A DNA stretch of 64,000 bases, taken from contig CAMNHY010000001.1 of the NCBI GenBank assembly GCA_946540005.1, forward strand, positions 1 to 64,000, in the 5' to 3' direction. Position 1 is the stretch's first letter; each line of letters starts with the position of its first letter. The notes beneath the pieces are model-generated. The model saw nothing but the letters and a program-made list of their open reading frames with translations. It did no database searches and was not told where the DNA came from. This DNA is from an uncultured Clostridium sp. (lineage in GTDB: Bacteria; Bacillota_I; Bacilli_A; Acholeplasmatales; Anaeroplasmataceae). Positions 29,310-37,023 of the stretch are shown in pieces. The translations under genes were made by a program, and so were the position numbers.

Positions 29310-30698
29310 ATGAAAAGAACAAAATTAAGAGAATTATTTAAAAATTATAAAGCTTTAGCTTCACAAGAAATTTGTATTTGTGCATGGGTAAAGACAAATC
29401 GTGCTCAATCACAATTTGGATTCTTAACTGTATCAGATGGTACAGAATTTAATCCACTTCAAATTGTTTATCCACAAGAGCTTGAAAACTTTAATGAAGT
29501 ATCAAAGATAAGAGTAGGATCATCAGTAATGGTTATTGGTACTGTAGTTCTTACACCAGAAATGAAGCAACCATTTGAATTACATGCAACTAAAGTTGAA
29601 TTATTAGGAGATTCTCCTGAAAATTATCCAATTCAACCAAAGAGACATACTAAAGAATTCTTACGTGAAGTAGCACATTTACGTCCAAGAACTAATTTAT
29701 TCCAAGCTGTATTTAGAATTCGTTCTGTTGCAGCTATGGCAGTTCATAGCTATTTCCAAACAAATGGATATGTATATGTAAACACTCCATTAATTACATC
29801 AGCTGACTGTGAAGGTAGCGACCAAATGTTTAAGATTACAGCACTAGATGTACAAAACCCACCTCTAACTAAGGATGGTGCAATTGATTTCTCTAATGAT
29901 TTATTTGGACATAAAGCATTCATCACAGGTTCAGGTCAATTACAAGGTGAAACATTTGCAATGGCATTTAGTGATATCTATACATTCGGACCTACATTTA
30001 GAACAGAAAATTCAAACACAAAGACACACGCAAATGAATTCTGGATGATTGAACCAGAAATGGCATTCTGTGATCTTGAAGGTTGTATGGATGTAGAAGA
30101 GGAAATGTTAAAATATGTAATTAAATATGTATTAGATAACTGTCCTCTAGAAATTAATTTCTGTGATCAATTTGTTGAAAAAGGATTAAAGGCAAGACTT
30201 GAAGCATTAACTTCTGCTAAATTCACAAGAATTAAGCATCATGATGTTGTTGAATTATTATTAAATTCAAATGAAAAGTTTGAATTTAAGCCAGGATACG
30301 ATGAAGATTTAGCTCACGAACATGAAGTATGGTTAACTAAGCATTTCAACGGTCCTGTATTCGTTACAGACTGGCCAAAGGATATTAAAGCTTGGTATAT
30401 GAAAGTTAATCCAGATAATAAGACTTGTGCTGCTGTAGATTTACTTGTACCAGGTTCAGGTGAACTTATGGGTGGTTCTCAACGTGAGGAAAACTTAGAT
30501 GTTTTACTTAAGAGAATGGAACAAATGAATATTGATAAGGATAAGATTGATTGGTATTTAGATACTAGAAGATATGGTGGATGCGTACACTCAGGTTTTG
30601 GTATGGGATTTGAAAGACTTGTTATGTATTTAACAGGTGTTGATAATATACGTGATGTTATTCCATATCCACGTACTCCAAACAACTGCAATTACTAG
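29310..30698 (+). CDS. asnS: Asparaginyl-tRNA synthetase
   Basis: Class II synthetase that charges tRNA-Asn. The 462 residues show an N-terminal OB anticodon-binding domain (about 1-115: EICICAWVKTNRAQSQFGFLTVSDGT), motif 2 FGPTFRTENSNTKTHANEFWMIEPE and motif 3 GFGMGFERLVMYLTG. Having AsnRS means Asn-tRNA need not be made by amidation of Asp-tRNA(Asn). An AGGAGG ribosome site precedes the ATG; expression is controlled by the T-box leader. Ends at terminator 30711-30740. Confidence 0.97.
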   Translation: MKRTKLRELFKNYKALASQEICICAWVKTNRAQSQFGFLTVSDGTEFNPLQIVYPQELENFNEVSKIRVGSSVMVIGTVVLTPEMKQPFELHATKVELLGDSPENYPIQPKRHTKEFLREVAHLRPRTNLFQAVFRIRSVAAMAVHSYFQTNGYVYVNTPLITSADCEGSDQMFKITALDVQNPPLTKDGAIDFSNDLFGHKAFITGSGQLQGETFAMAFSDIYTFGPTFRTENSNTKTHANEFWMIEPEMAFCDLEGCMDVEEEMLKYVIKYVLDNCPLEINFCDQFVEKGLKARLEALTSAKFTRIKHHDVVELLLNSNEKFEFKPGYDEDLAHEHEVWLTKHFNGPVFVTDWPKDIKAWYMKVNPDNKTCAAVDLLVPGSGELMGGSQREENLDVLLKRMEQMNIDKDKIDWYLDTRRYGGCVHSGFGMGFERLVMYLTGVDNIRDVIPYPRTPNNCNY

Positions 30699-30710
30699 TG
30701 CTAAAAAATG

Positions 30711-30740
30711 AGCTCTTTTTACAAAAAGGGCTTATTTTTT
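30711..30740 (+). terminator. Terminator of asnS
   Basis: Stem AGCTCTTTTT/AAAAAGGGCT (30711-30720 with 30723-30732, one G-T pair), short loop and a T8 tail. Confidence 0.85.
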
Positions 30741-30747
30741 TTGCTTT

Positions 30748-30855
30748 TTGACAAAGGTAAGCGTTTTAAACGTGTCATTTTTTAAATTTTTGCAAAAATT
30801 AATCTTTAAATTAAGAGTGAGAATTATTGTATTAAAATTTTGATTATGATAAAAT
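30748..30855 (+). promoter_or_regulatory. Promoter and possible cre site of the ABC transporter operon
   Basis: A promoter TTGTAT (30827-30832), 17 bp, TAAAAT (30850-30855) stands 47 bp before the operon start. About 65 bp further up, GGTAAGCGTTTTAA (30756-30769) resembles a CcpA catabolite-repression (cre) site with two mismatches, next to a TTGACA (30748-30753) without a matching -10. Catabolite control would suit a sugar transporter; this part is tentative. Confidence 0.5.
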
Positions 30856-30901
30856 AATACTTACAAGGGGAATATACATTTTTTATTATGGAGGAATGTT
30901 T

Positions 30902-32005
30902 ATGAAAATTATACTTGAACATTTAACCAAAGTATTTGAAAACAAGAAGGCTGGACGTAGAGTTGTTGCCGTAAACGATTTAAACGTCGAGATCCCATCA
31001 GGAAAGCTTATTGGTTTACTAGGACCATCTGGTTGTGGTAAGTCAACTACACTTTTCATGTTATCAGGTCTAGAAGAGCCTACTTCAGGTAGAATCTACT
31101 TTGGCGAAGATGACGTTACAGACTTAGCGCCAGAAAAACGTGGTATTGGATTAGTTTTCCAAAACTATGCCTTATACCCACATATGACAGTAGAGCAAAA
31201 CATCATGTTCCCTCTACTTAATATGCGTATTAAGAAAGATGCAGCAAAGGTACGTGCTGCAGAAGCTGCAAAATTAGTACAAATCGAAGACTTATTATTA
31301 AGAAAGCCTAGTGAGCTTTCAGGTGGTCAACAACAACGTGTTGCGATTGCTCGTGCACTTGTTAAGTTCCCATCAGTATTACTTCTAGATGAACCATTAT
31401 CAAATCTAGATGCACGTCTTCGTTTACAAACACGTGAAGAAATTAAGCGTATTCAAAAGGAAACAGGAATTACAACTGTATTCGTTACACATGACCAAGA
31501 AGAAGCAATGTCAATTTGTGACTCAATGCTAGTTATGAAGCATGGTATTCTACAACAAGCTGGTGTACCACAAGATATTTATGATGATCCAGCTAACTTA
31601 TTCGTTGCAAACTTCTTAGGTACTCCACCAGTAAATATTTTTGAAGGTGAGATTAAAGACCATAAGGTATATATTGGTGATGAATGTGTTCAAGAATGTC
31701 CATTTGAAGATCAATTAATCTATGTTGGTATTAGACCAGAAGGATTCATCGTTGATGCTAATGGTCCATTAACATTATTAAAGGATCATATTGATGTTAT
31801 GGGTAGAGACAAGTCAATTGTTTCAGTACATCCAGCTAGCACAAAGCCATTTGTAAGATCAATCATTGACTCTGATATTCAATTACCTACAACAGAAACA
31901 ATCAAGTTTAGCTTAAAGCCAAACAAGGTATTCTTATTCAATCGTGAGACTGAAGTAAGATTAAGAGTAGAAGAGGAAACTACACCAGAAGTTGAGGTGG
32001 CATAA
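30902..32005 (+). CDS. CUT1-type ABC transporter ATP-binding protein (MalK/UgpC/MsmX-like)
   Basis: A 367-residue ATPase energising the two permeases that follow. Walker A GPSGCGKST, Q-loop VFQNYALYPHMTV, signature LSGGQQQRVAIARAL, Walker B LLLDEPLSNLDA and the H-loop VTHDQEEAM are all intact; the C-terminal TOBE/OB regulatory domain (about 240-367) marks the carbohydrate (CUT1) group. The ATG at 30902 is chosen, seven bases after GGAGG; the ATG at 30896 is too close. TAATG overlap with the next gene. Confidence 0.93.
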   Translation: MKIILEHLTKVFENKKAGRRVVAVNDLNVEIPSGKLIGLLGPSGCGKSTTLFMLSGLEEPTSGRIYFGEDDVTDLAPEKRGIGLVFQNYALYPHMTVEQNIMFPLLNMRIKKDAAKVRAAEAAKLVQIEDLLLRKPSELSGGQQQRVAIARALVKFPSVLLLDEPLSNLDARLRLQTREEIKRIQKETGITTVFVTHDQEEAMSICDSMLVMKHGILQQAGVPQDIYDDPANLFVANFLGTPPVNIFEGEIKDHKVYIGDECVQECPFEDQLIYVGIRPEGFIVDANGPLTLLKDHIDVMGRDKSIVSVHPASTKPFVRSIIDSDIQLPTTETIKFSLKPNKVFLFNRETEVRLRVEEETTPEVEVA

Positions 32006-33093
32006 TGGAACAAACAGAAAATGTCATCTATGAAGACGATAAAGCTGTCTTAAGAAAAAGATTTTGGAAGAAAGCTGCTGTAACAGGTAAAGGATGGTTA
32101 TTCGTATTACCAGTTATCGTATTAATGGCTGTCTTCACATTCTATCCAATTTTCAAATCAGTTGTATGGGCCTTCCAAGAAAAGGTTGACGTCATTGCTC
32201 AATTAAGTGGTGAAAAAGGTTATGAAGGTATTGGTTGGGGTAACTTCCAATACGTAGTTAACTATCACTTATTTAGATACAATCTTATAAATACATTATT
32301 GTTCGCGTTTATTTCAGTTCCAGTATCTACATTACTTGCGTTATTTATTTCAGTAGGATTAAATGCTATTAAGCCTTTAAGAGAAGTATTCCAAACATTA
32401 TTCTTCTTACCTTACTTAACTAACTCAATTGCTGTAGGTGCAGTATTCGCTGCTATGTTCTCAGTTATTAATATCTCAGGTAATGGACAAAGTGCTTCAT
32501 CTTGGGGTTTAATCAATACATTATTTGGAAAGAAAATTGACTGGACAAATATTAACATAATCTTACCTAGTAAAAGAAAAGGTTTCTCATTCCTAGGTTG
32601 GACTCATTTAAGTGCTTATGAGGGATTTAGTGCATGGCTATATGCAGTAATAAATCCATATATTTGGCCAGCACGTTGGGTTGTAATAATTTATGAAATT
32701 TGGGCTGGTCTACCATTCAAGATTCTTATCTTATTTGGTGCATTACAAAACGTTAATAAGCAATATTATGATGCTGCAAAGATTGATGGTGCTTCAAAGC
32801 ATACAACTCTTTGGAAAATTACTGTACCTCTAATTTCACCTATGTTATCTTATTTAATCGTTACTGGTTTCATCGGTGGATTTAAGGCATATACAGCATT
32901 AGTAGGTTTATTCGGTGCTGAACAAATTAAAGGTTCATTCATCAATACAATGGTGGGTTACATTTACGAAAACGTACAAAATCAAAGTCCAAATTATGGT
33001 GCTGCAAGTGCTGCAGCTTTAATCCTATTTGCAATTATTTTATTATTTACTCTAATTAACTTACGTTTAAGTAAGAAGAGAGTACATTACTAG
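32005..33093 (+). CDS. ABC transporter permease (MalF/UgpA type)
   Basis: A 362-residue inner-membrane permease with about six helices. The EAA loop contacting the ATPase is AAKIDGASKHTTLWKITVPLISPMLSY. An insertion of roughly 60 residues (about 165-225, IDWTNINIILPSKRKGFSFLGW...) between helices enlarges an external loop. It belongs to the CUT1 sugar permease family; the substrate cannot be told from sequence. Its first base is the last base of the ATPase stop codon (TAATG). Confidence 0.92.
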   Translation: MEQTENVIYEDDKAVLRKRFWKKAAVTGKGWLFVLPVIVLMAVFTFYPIFKSVVWAFQEKVDVIAQLSGEKGYEGIGWGNFQYVVNYHLFRYNLINTLLFAFISVPVSTLLALFISVGLNAIKPLREVFQTLFFLPYLTNSIAVGAVFAAMFSVINISGNGQSASSWGLINTLFGKKIDWTNINIILPSKRKGFSFLGWTHLSAYEGFSAWLYAVINPYIWPARWVVIIYEIWAGLPFKILILFGALQNVNKQYYDAAKIDGASKHTTLWKITVPLISPMLSYLIVTGFIGGFKAYTALVGLFGAEQIKGSFINTMVGYIYENVQNQSPNYGAASAAALILFAIILLFTLINLRLSKKRVHY

Positions 33094-33104
33094 GAGGTAT
33101 GAAG

Positions 33105-34085
33105 ATGGAACAAACTATCGAAAACAATCAAGTTTCACAAGAGCCTTCTAACGAAATACATGCTAAGGTTGATACTTCAAGAAAAAGAACAGTTGAAGAA
33201 CAGGAAAAGCACGATAGAATTGTTAAAATAATTTCTAGAACTATTATCTATATTCTTTTAACAATTGGTGCATTAACATGTGTATTTCCATTCTATTGGA
33301 TGATTATTTCTTCATTAAAGACAATTGAAGAATATGAATCATTCGTTCCAACTTATTTCCCTCATCAAATTACTTGGGATGCTTATAAATTAGCAGTTGG
33401 ATATAGTGAAGGTCTTTTCTGGACTACGTTAGTTAACTCTTTAGTTGTTGGTTTTGTATCAACAGGAGCTTCAGTAATATTTACTATTCTTGCTGCTTAT
33501 GCATTCGCAAAGATTGATTTTAAGGGTAAAAACCTATTATTCTCAATCTTATTAGCAACAATGATGATTCCTGGTGAATTATTTACAATTACTAACTATC
33601 TTACAACAAAAGCAAAATTCGGATGGTCAGATACATATACAATTATGATCTTACCTTTCTTATGCTCAATTTATTATATTTACTTATTAAGAAACTCATT
33701 TATGTCAATCCCAGATAGCTTATATAAAGCTGCTAAGGTTGACGGATGTTCTGATATTAGATTCCTTGTAAAGATTATGATTCCTCTTGCAGGTCCAACA
33801 ATCATTTCAATTACAATCTTAAAGTTAATTGGTACATGGAACTCATATATTTGGCCACAATTAGTTAATAGTGAAACATGGGGATTAGTATCTAACTGGA
33901 TGGCTAAATGTGGTCTTCCAGGTAGCGTTAAGGATCCTGTGACTGGATTAGCTCGTACAATTTATACAGATTACCCAGTACGTATGGCTGCTTCAATGAT
34001 TATCTCTATTCCATTATTTATTGTATTCGTTTTATTTAGAAAATACATTATGCGTGGTGTTTCAAAGAGCGGTATTAAGGGTTAG
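33105..34085 (+). CDS. ABC transporter permease (MalG/UgpE type)
   Basis: The second permease, 326 residues, six helices preceded by a charged, roughly 45-residue cytoplasmic head. EAA motif: AAKVDGCSDIRFLVKIMIPLAGP. The ATG at 33105 is used because it lies seven bases after AGGAGG; the ATG at 33099 directly abuts it. With 30902, 32005 and 34169 it completes a CUT1 importer. Confidence 0.92.
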   Translation: MEQTIENNQVSQEPSNEIHAKVDTSRKRTVEEQEKHDRIVKIISRTIIYILLTIGALTCVFPFYWMIISSLKTIEEYESFVPTYFPHQITWDAYKLAVGYSEGLFWTTLVNSLVVGFVSTGASVIFTILAAYAFAKIDFKGKNLLFSILLATMMIPGELFTITNYLTTKAKFGWSDTYTIMILPFLCSIYYIYLLRNSFMSIPDSLYKAAKVDGCSDIRFLVKIMIPLAGPTIISITILKLIGTWNSYIWPQLVNSETWGLVSNWMAKCGLPGSVKDPVTGLARTIYTDYPVRMAASMIISIPLFIVFVLFRKYIMRGVSKSGIKG

Positions 34086-34168
34086 TTTTAATGATTGTTT
34101 ATTCATATCATTGGGATATGGAAAATTTCATTTATGATAGTATATAAAAGTACAAAGGAGACAAAAAA

Positions 34169-35686
34169 ATGAATTTTAAGAAAATTATTGGAGCTGCAGC
34201 TCTTTCTGTAGCAGCAGTTGGTTTGGCAGCCTGCGGTGGTAATCAAACTACTTCAACAGTACAACCTGAATCAACTCCATCAAAGAGTACTAGTACACCT
34301 AGCACATCTAAATCTACTAGCTATACTAGTGTTCCAAGAGGAACAACTCAAAGTGGAAAAATTAAGTTCTATGCATCATCAGGAGACAACTTAAAACCTG
34401 TTCTTCAAACTGCAATTGCCGCATTCCAAGCAGCATGCCCAGGTTGGACAGTTGATTTACAAACTCCAGGTGGATATGATACAATCAACGAAAAGATTAA
34501 TGCTGATTTAATGGCAGAACTACAACCAAACTTAGCATTCTGCTATGGTGACCACGTAGCAGGTTATTTAAAATCTGGTAAGGTTTTAGATTTTGATCCA
34601 TATATTAATGATGGTGAATATGGATTAAGTGCTGATGATATTCAACAAATGAAGGCAGCTGGTTATTATGATGAAGGTACAGTATTCGCTAGAGAAGGAC
34701 GTTTCACTATGCCTTTAAATAAGTCAACAGACATCGTTTACATCAACAAGACAGTTTGTGACCCAGTATTTAAGAAATTAGGTATTGATCCAGAAAATAG
34801 CGTTAACTGGACTTGGGACAAGTTATGGGAAGCTGGTGCAGAATTAAAGAGAATGTATCCAAGCTCAACTCCAATCGGCTATGACTCAGAAGCAAACTGG
34901 GCTATTACATATCTAGAGCAAGCTTCTAAACAATCTGGTAAGAAGCTTTATACAGATAAGGATAAAGCAGGTGCTGATAAGATTCAATTCAATAATGACG
35001 AAACATTTAACATGTTTAAGATGGCTTATGAACAACGTCAAAAAGGTATTTTAACAACTAAGGGTGTTTCTGGTTCATATACATCTGGTTTATTCGTTAA
35101 GTATGACCAAACTAAGGAAGATGACAAGTATAAGTCTTCATATGATGGATCATTCATTTCAATTGGTTCATCAGGTGGTGCTTCTCACCAAAAGCCAGCA
35201 AATTCAAGTGCATTCGCAGTTTCTGTAGCTGAATCTCCATCAATTGATGGTACAGACAATACATTAAAGATGATTTCTCAAGGACCATCTCTTGTAATGT
35301 TTGACAGTGGTGATGATGCAGTTAATCTTCATACTTGGATGTTTACAACTATTTTATTATCAAAAGAAATTCAAGCAGCATACGCTTTAGCTTCAGAAGG
35401 TTATTCTCCAGTTCGTGCAGATGCAACAGCACTTGTATTAAATGATGAAAATTGTTCTGAAATCAATAAGACAGTTCTTGCCTTAATTTCAAAGATTACT
35501 GCTAATAATGGTGCTAGAAATATTTTCTATACTTCTGATTGTTTCGATGGTTCAGCAATTTCTCGTACTCAAATAGGTAACGCATTAATCGCTGTATTAA
35601 AAGATACTTCAGGTAGAGATGCAGAAGACTTAATTGATTCTTCTTTAAATATAGCTGAAGCGGAAGCTAAAACATACGCAAAATAA
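34169..35686 (+). CDS. ABC transporter extracellular substrate-binding lipoprotein
   Basis: A 505-residue family 1 solute-binding protein. The signal peptide ends in lipobox LAAC (Cys22), so it is anchored to the outer face of the membrane; a Ser/Thr-rich linker (about 25-60) follows. The two-lobe fold is suggested by GKIKFYASSGDNLKPVLQTAIAAFQAACPGWTVDLQTPGG and the hinge region MPLNKSTDIVYINKTVC. Larger than usual (about 420) and with extra loops. The cargo is unknown: sugar, or perhaps a nucleic-acid fragment given the nuclease genes downstream. Confidence 0.9.
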   Translation: MNFKKIIGAAALSVAAVGLAACGGNQTTSTVQPESTPSKSTSTPSTSKSTSYTSVPRGTTQSGKIKFYASSGDNLKPVLQTAIAAFQAACPGWTVDLQTPGGYDTINEKINADLMAELQPNLAFCYGDHVAGYLKSGKVLDFDPYINDGEYGLSADDIQQMKAAGYYDEGTVFAREGRFTMPLNKSTDIVYINKTVCDPVFKKLGIDPENSVNWTWDKLWEAGAELKRMYPSSTPIGYDSEANWAITYLEQASKQSGKKLYTDKDKAGADKIQFNNDETFNMFKMAYEQRQKGILTTKGVSGSYTSGLFVKYDQTKEDDKYKSSYDGSFISIGSSGGASHQKPANSSAFAVSVAESPSIDGTDNTLKMISQGPSLVMFDSGDDAVNLHTWMFTTILLSKEIQAAYALASEGYSPVRADATALVLNDENCSEINKTVLALISKITANNGARNIFYTSDCFDGSAISRTQIGNALIAVLKDTSGRDAEDLIDSSLNIAEAEAKTYAK

Positions 35687-35714
35687 TAAAATTCATTCAA
35701 AAAACTAAGGGATA

Positions 35715-36992
35715 ATGATGAAAAGAATTACAAAAAAATTATCTAGAGTTTTCGCAGGAGCAGGGCTTATTTTAGGCCTTGTTTCTTGCACTACTAATAA
35801 CACTAGTGTTACAGATAAACCAGCAACTGAAAGTACTGCTGAAGGAACTTCAGGTACAATTGCAGAAAGTAGTTCAAAAGCACCTGCAATTTCAAGCACT
35901 TCGGTATATGAACATATTGATTATGTATCATCATTAAAACTTGAAAGATCTTATCAAGGAAAAAAATTCTTTGAGGATGGAATTGAGGAAGCTACTGTTC
36001 AAACAATTACGGATGGTGATACATCAACATTCAAATTGAAGAATAGTGGAAGAACTATTACAGTTAGATATTTAGGAATTGATACTCCTGAATCTACAGC
36101 TGGTTACGATAAATGGGGAAAGGCTGCATCTGTTTGGAATAAGAGCATTCTTTCAAATGTTACAAATATTGTTATCGAATCTAATGATAGAAAAGCAAAT
36201 GTCGATACTAACGGTACACGTTATTTAGCGTTTGTATGGTACAAAACAAGCCCTGATGGTGAATGGAGAAATCTAAATCTTGAAACACTTCAAGAAGGAT
36301 ACACTGCATACACAGGAACAGCCTCTACCATAAGAGGTAATTATCACGAAGTTTTCACTAATGCTAATTTACAAGCTATTAGAGAACAAAAGCATTTATA
36401 TGGTAATGAAGAAGATATTTATTATCCATCTGAAGTATTACCTGTTTCCTTAAAAGAATTAAATTCTAATTACAGTAAATATTATGATGAAAAAACAGAA
36501 ATTCCAACACATGTAGGATTTGAAGCTTATATGGTTGATAGAAGAGTAAGCAATAATTTCATTACTGCAACTGTTGCCCAAAATATTAACGGTGAGATTT
36601 CTACATTTGAAATTACAGTTGGTTATAGTGGTAATACTGTTTCTTCGATGTTCTCTGAAGATGATTATCTAAATGGAACATTATATTATATTTCAGGATT
36701 TACTAATAAAGGTTACAGTTTACATGGTTTAGAAGCATCTAGCATCTTAAAGAAAGATGAAACTACATGCTACAGAGTTACTAAAAATTATGTTAAAAAT
36801 GTAACTAATTTAGCTATACAAAGTGCTGAACAAGTTGGTGCAGACGTTAAATTAACTTGCGATAATTCTTATACAATTACTGTAAAAGGAGCAAAAGCAA
36901 GCGATTATTCTATCGGTCAAAAAATTTCTGCAACAATATATCTTAATGAAGATAAGACGACATATTTTACATATGTTCAACAAATAAAGTAA
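35715..36992 (+). CDS. Surface lipoprotein with staphylococcal-nuclease (TNase) domain
   Basis: A 425-residue lipoprotein (lipobox LVSC, Cys25) with a Ser/Thr linker, then an SNase domain (about 90-235): VQTITDGDTSTF, VRYLGIDTPES carrying R118, D123 and E126, and NGTRYLAFVWY with R168, the residues matching catalytic Arg35, Asp40, Glu43 and Arg87 of staphylococcal nuclease. The C-terminal 180 residues look like OB-fold repeats. It should degrade DNA and RNA outside the cell with calcium. It starts 28 bases after the binding-protein gene, in the same operon. Confidence 0.88.
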   Translation: MMKRITKKLSRVFAGAGLILGLVSCTTNNTSVTDKPATESTAEGTSGTIAESSSKAPAISSTSVYEHIDYVSSLKLERSYQGKKFFEDGIEEATVQTITDGDTSTFKLKNSGRTITVRYLGIDTPESTAGYDKWGKAASVWNKSILSNVTNIVIESNDRKANVDTNGTRYLAFVWYKTSPDGEWRNLNLETLQEGYTAYTGTASTIRGNYHEVFTNANLQAIREQKHLYGNEEDIYYPSEVLPVSLKELNSNYSKYYDEKTEIPTHVGFEAYMVDRRVSNNFITATVAQNINGEISTFEITVGYSGNTVSSMFSEDDYLNGTLYYISGFTNKGYSLHGLEASSILKKDETTCYRVTKNYVKNVTNLAIQSAEQVGADVKLTCDNSYTITVKGAKASDYSIGQKISATIYLNEDKTTYFTYVQQIK

Positions 36993-37023
36993 TACAAAAA
37001 ACAATAGAGGAGAAATACATTAA

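Noticed and set aside
30748-30753. TTGACA as the promoter -35 of the ABC operon
   Set aside because: No -10 lies 16-18 bp downstream; the TTGTAT/TAAAAT pair at 30827-30855 is better placed.
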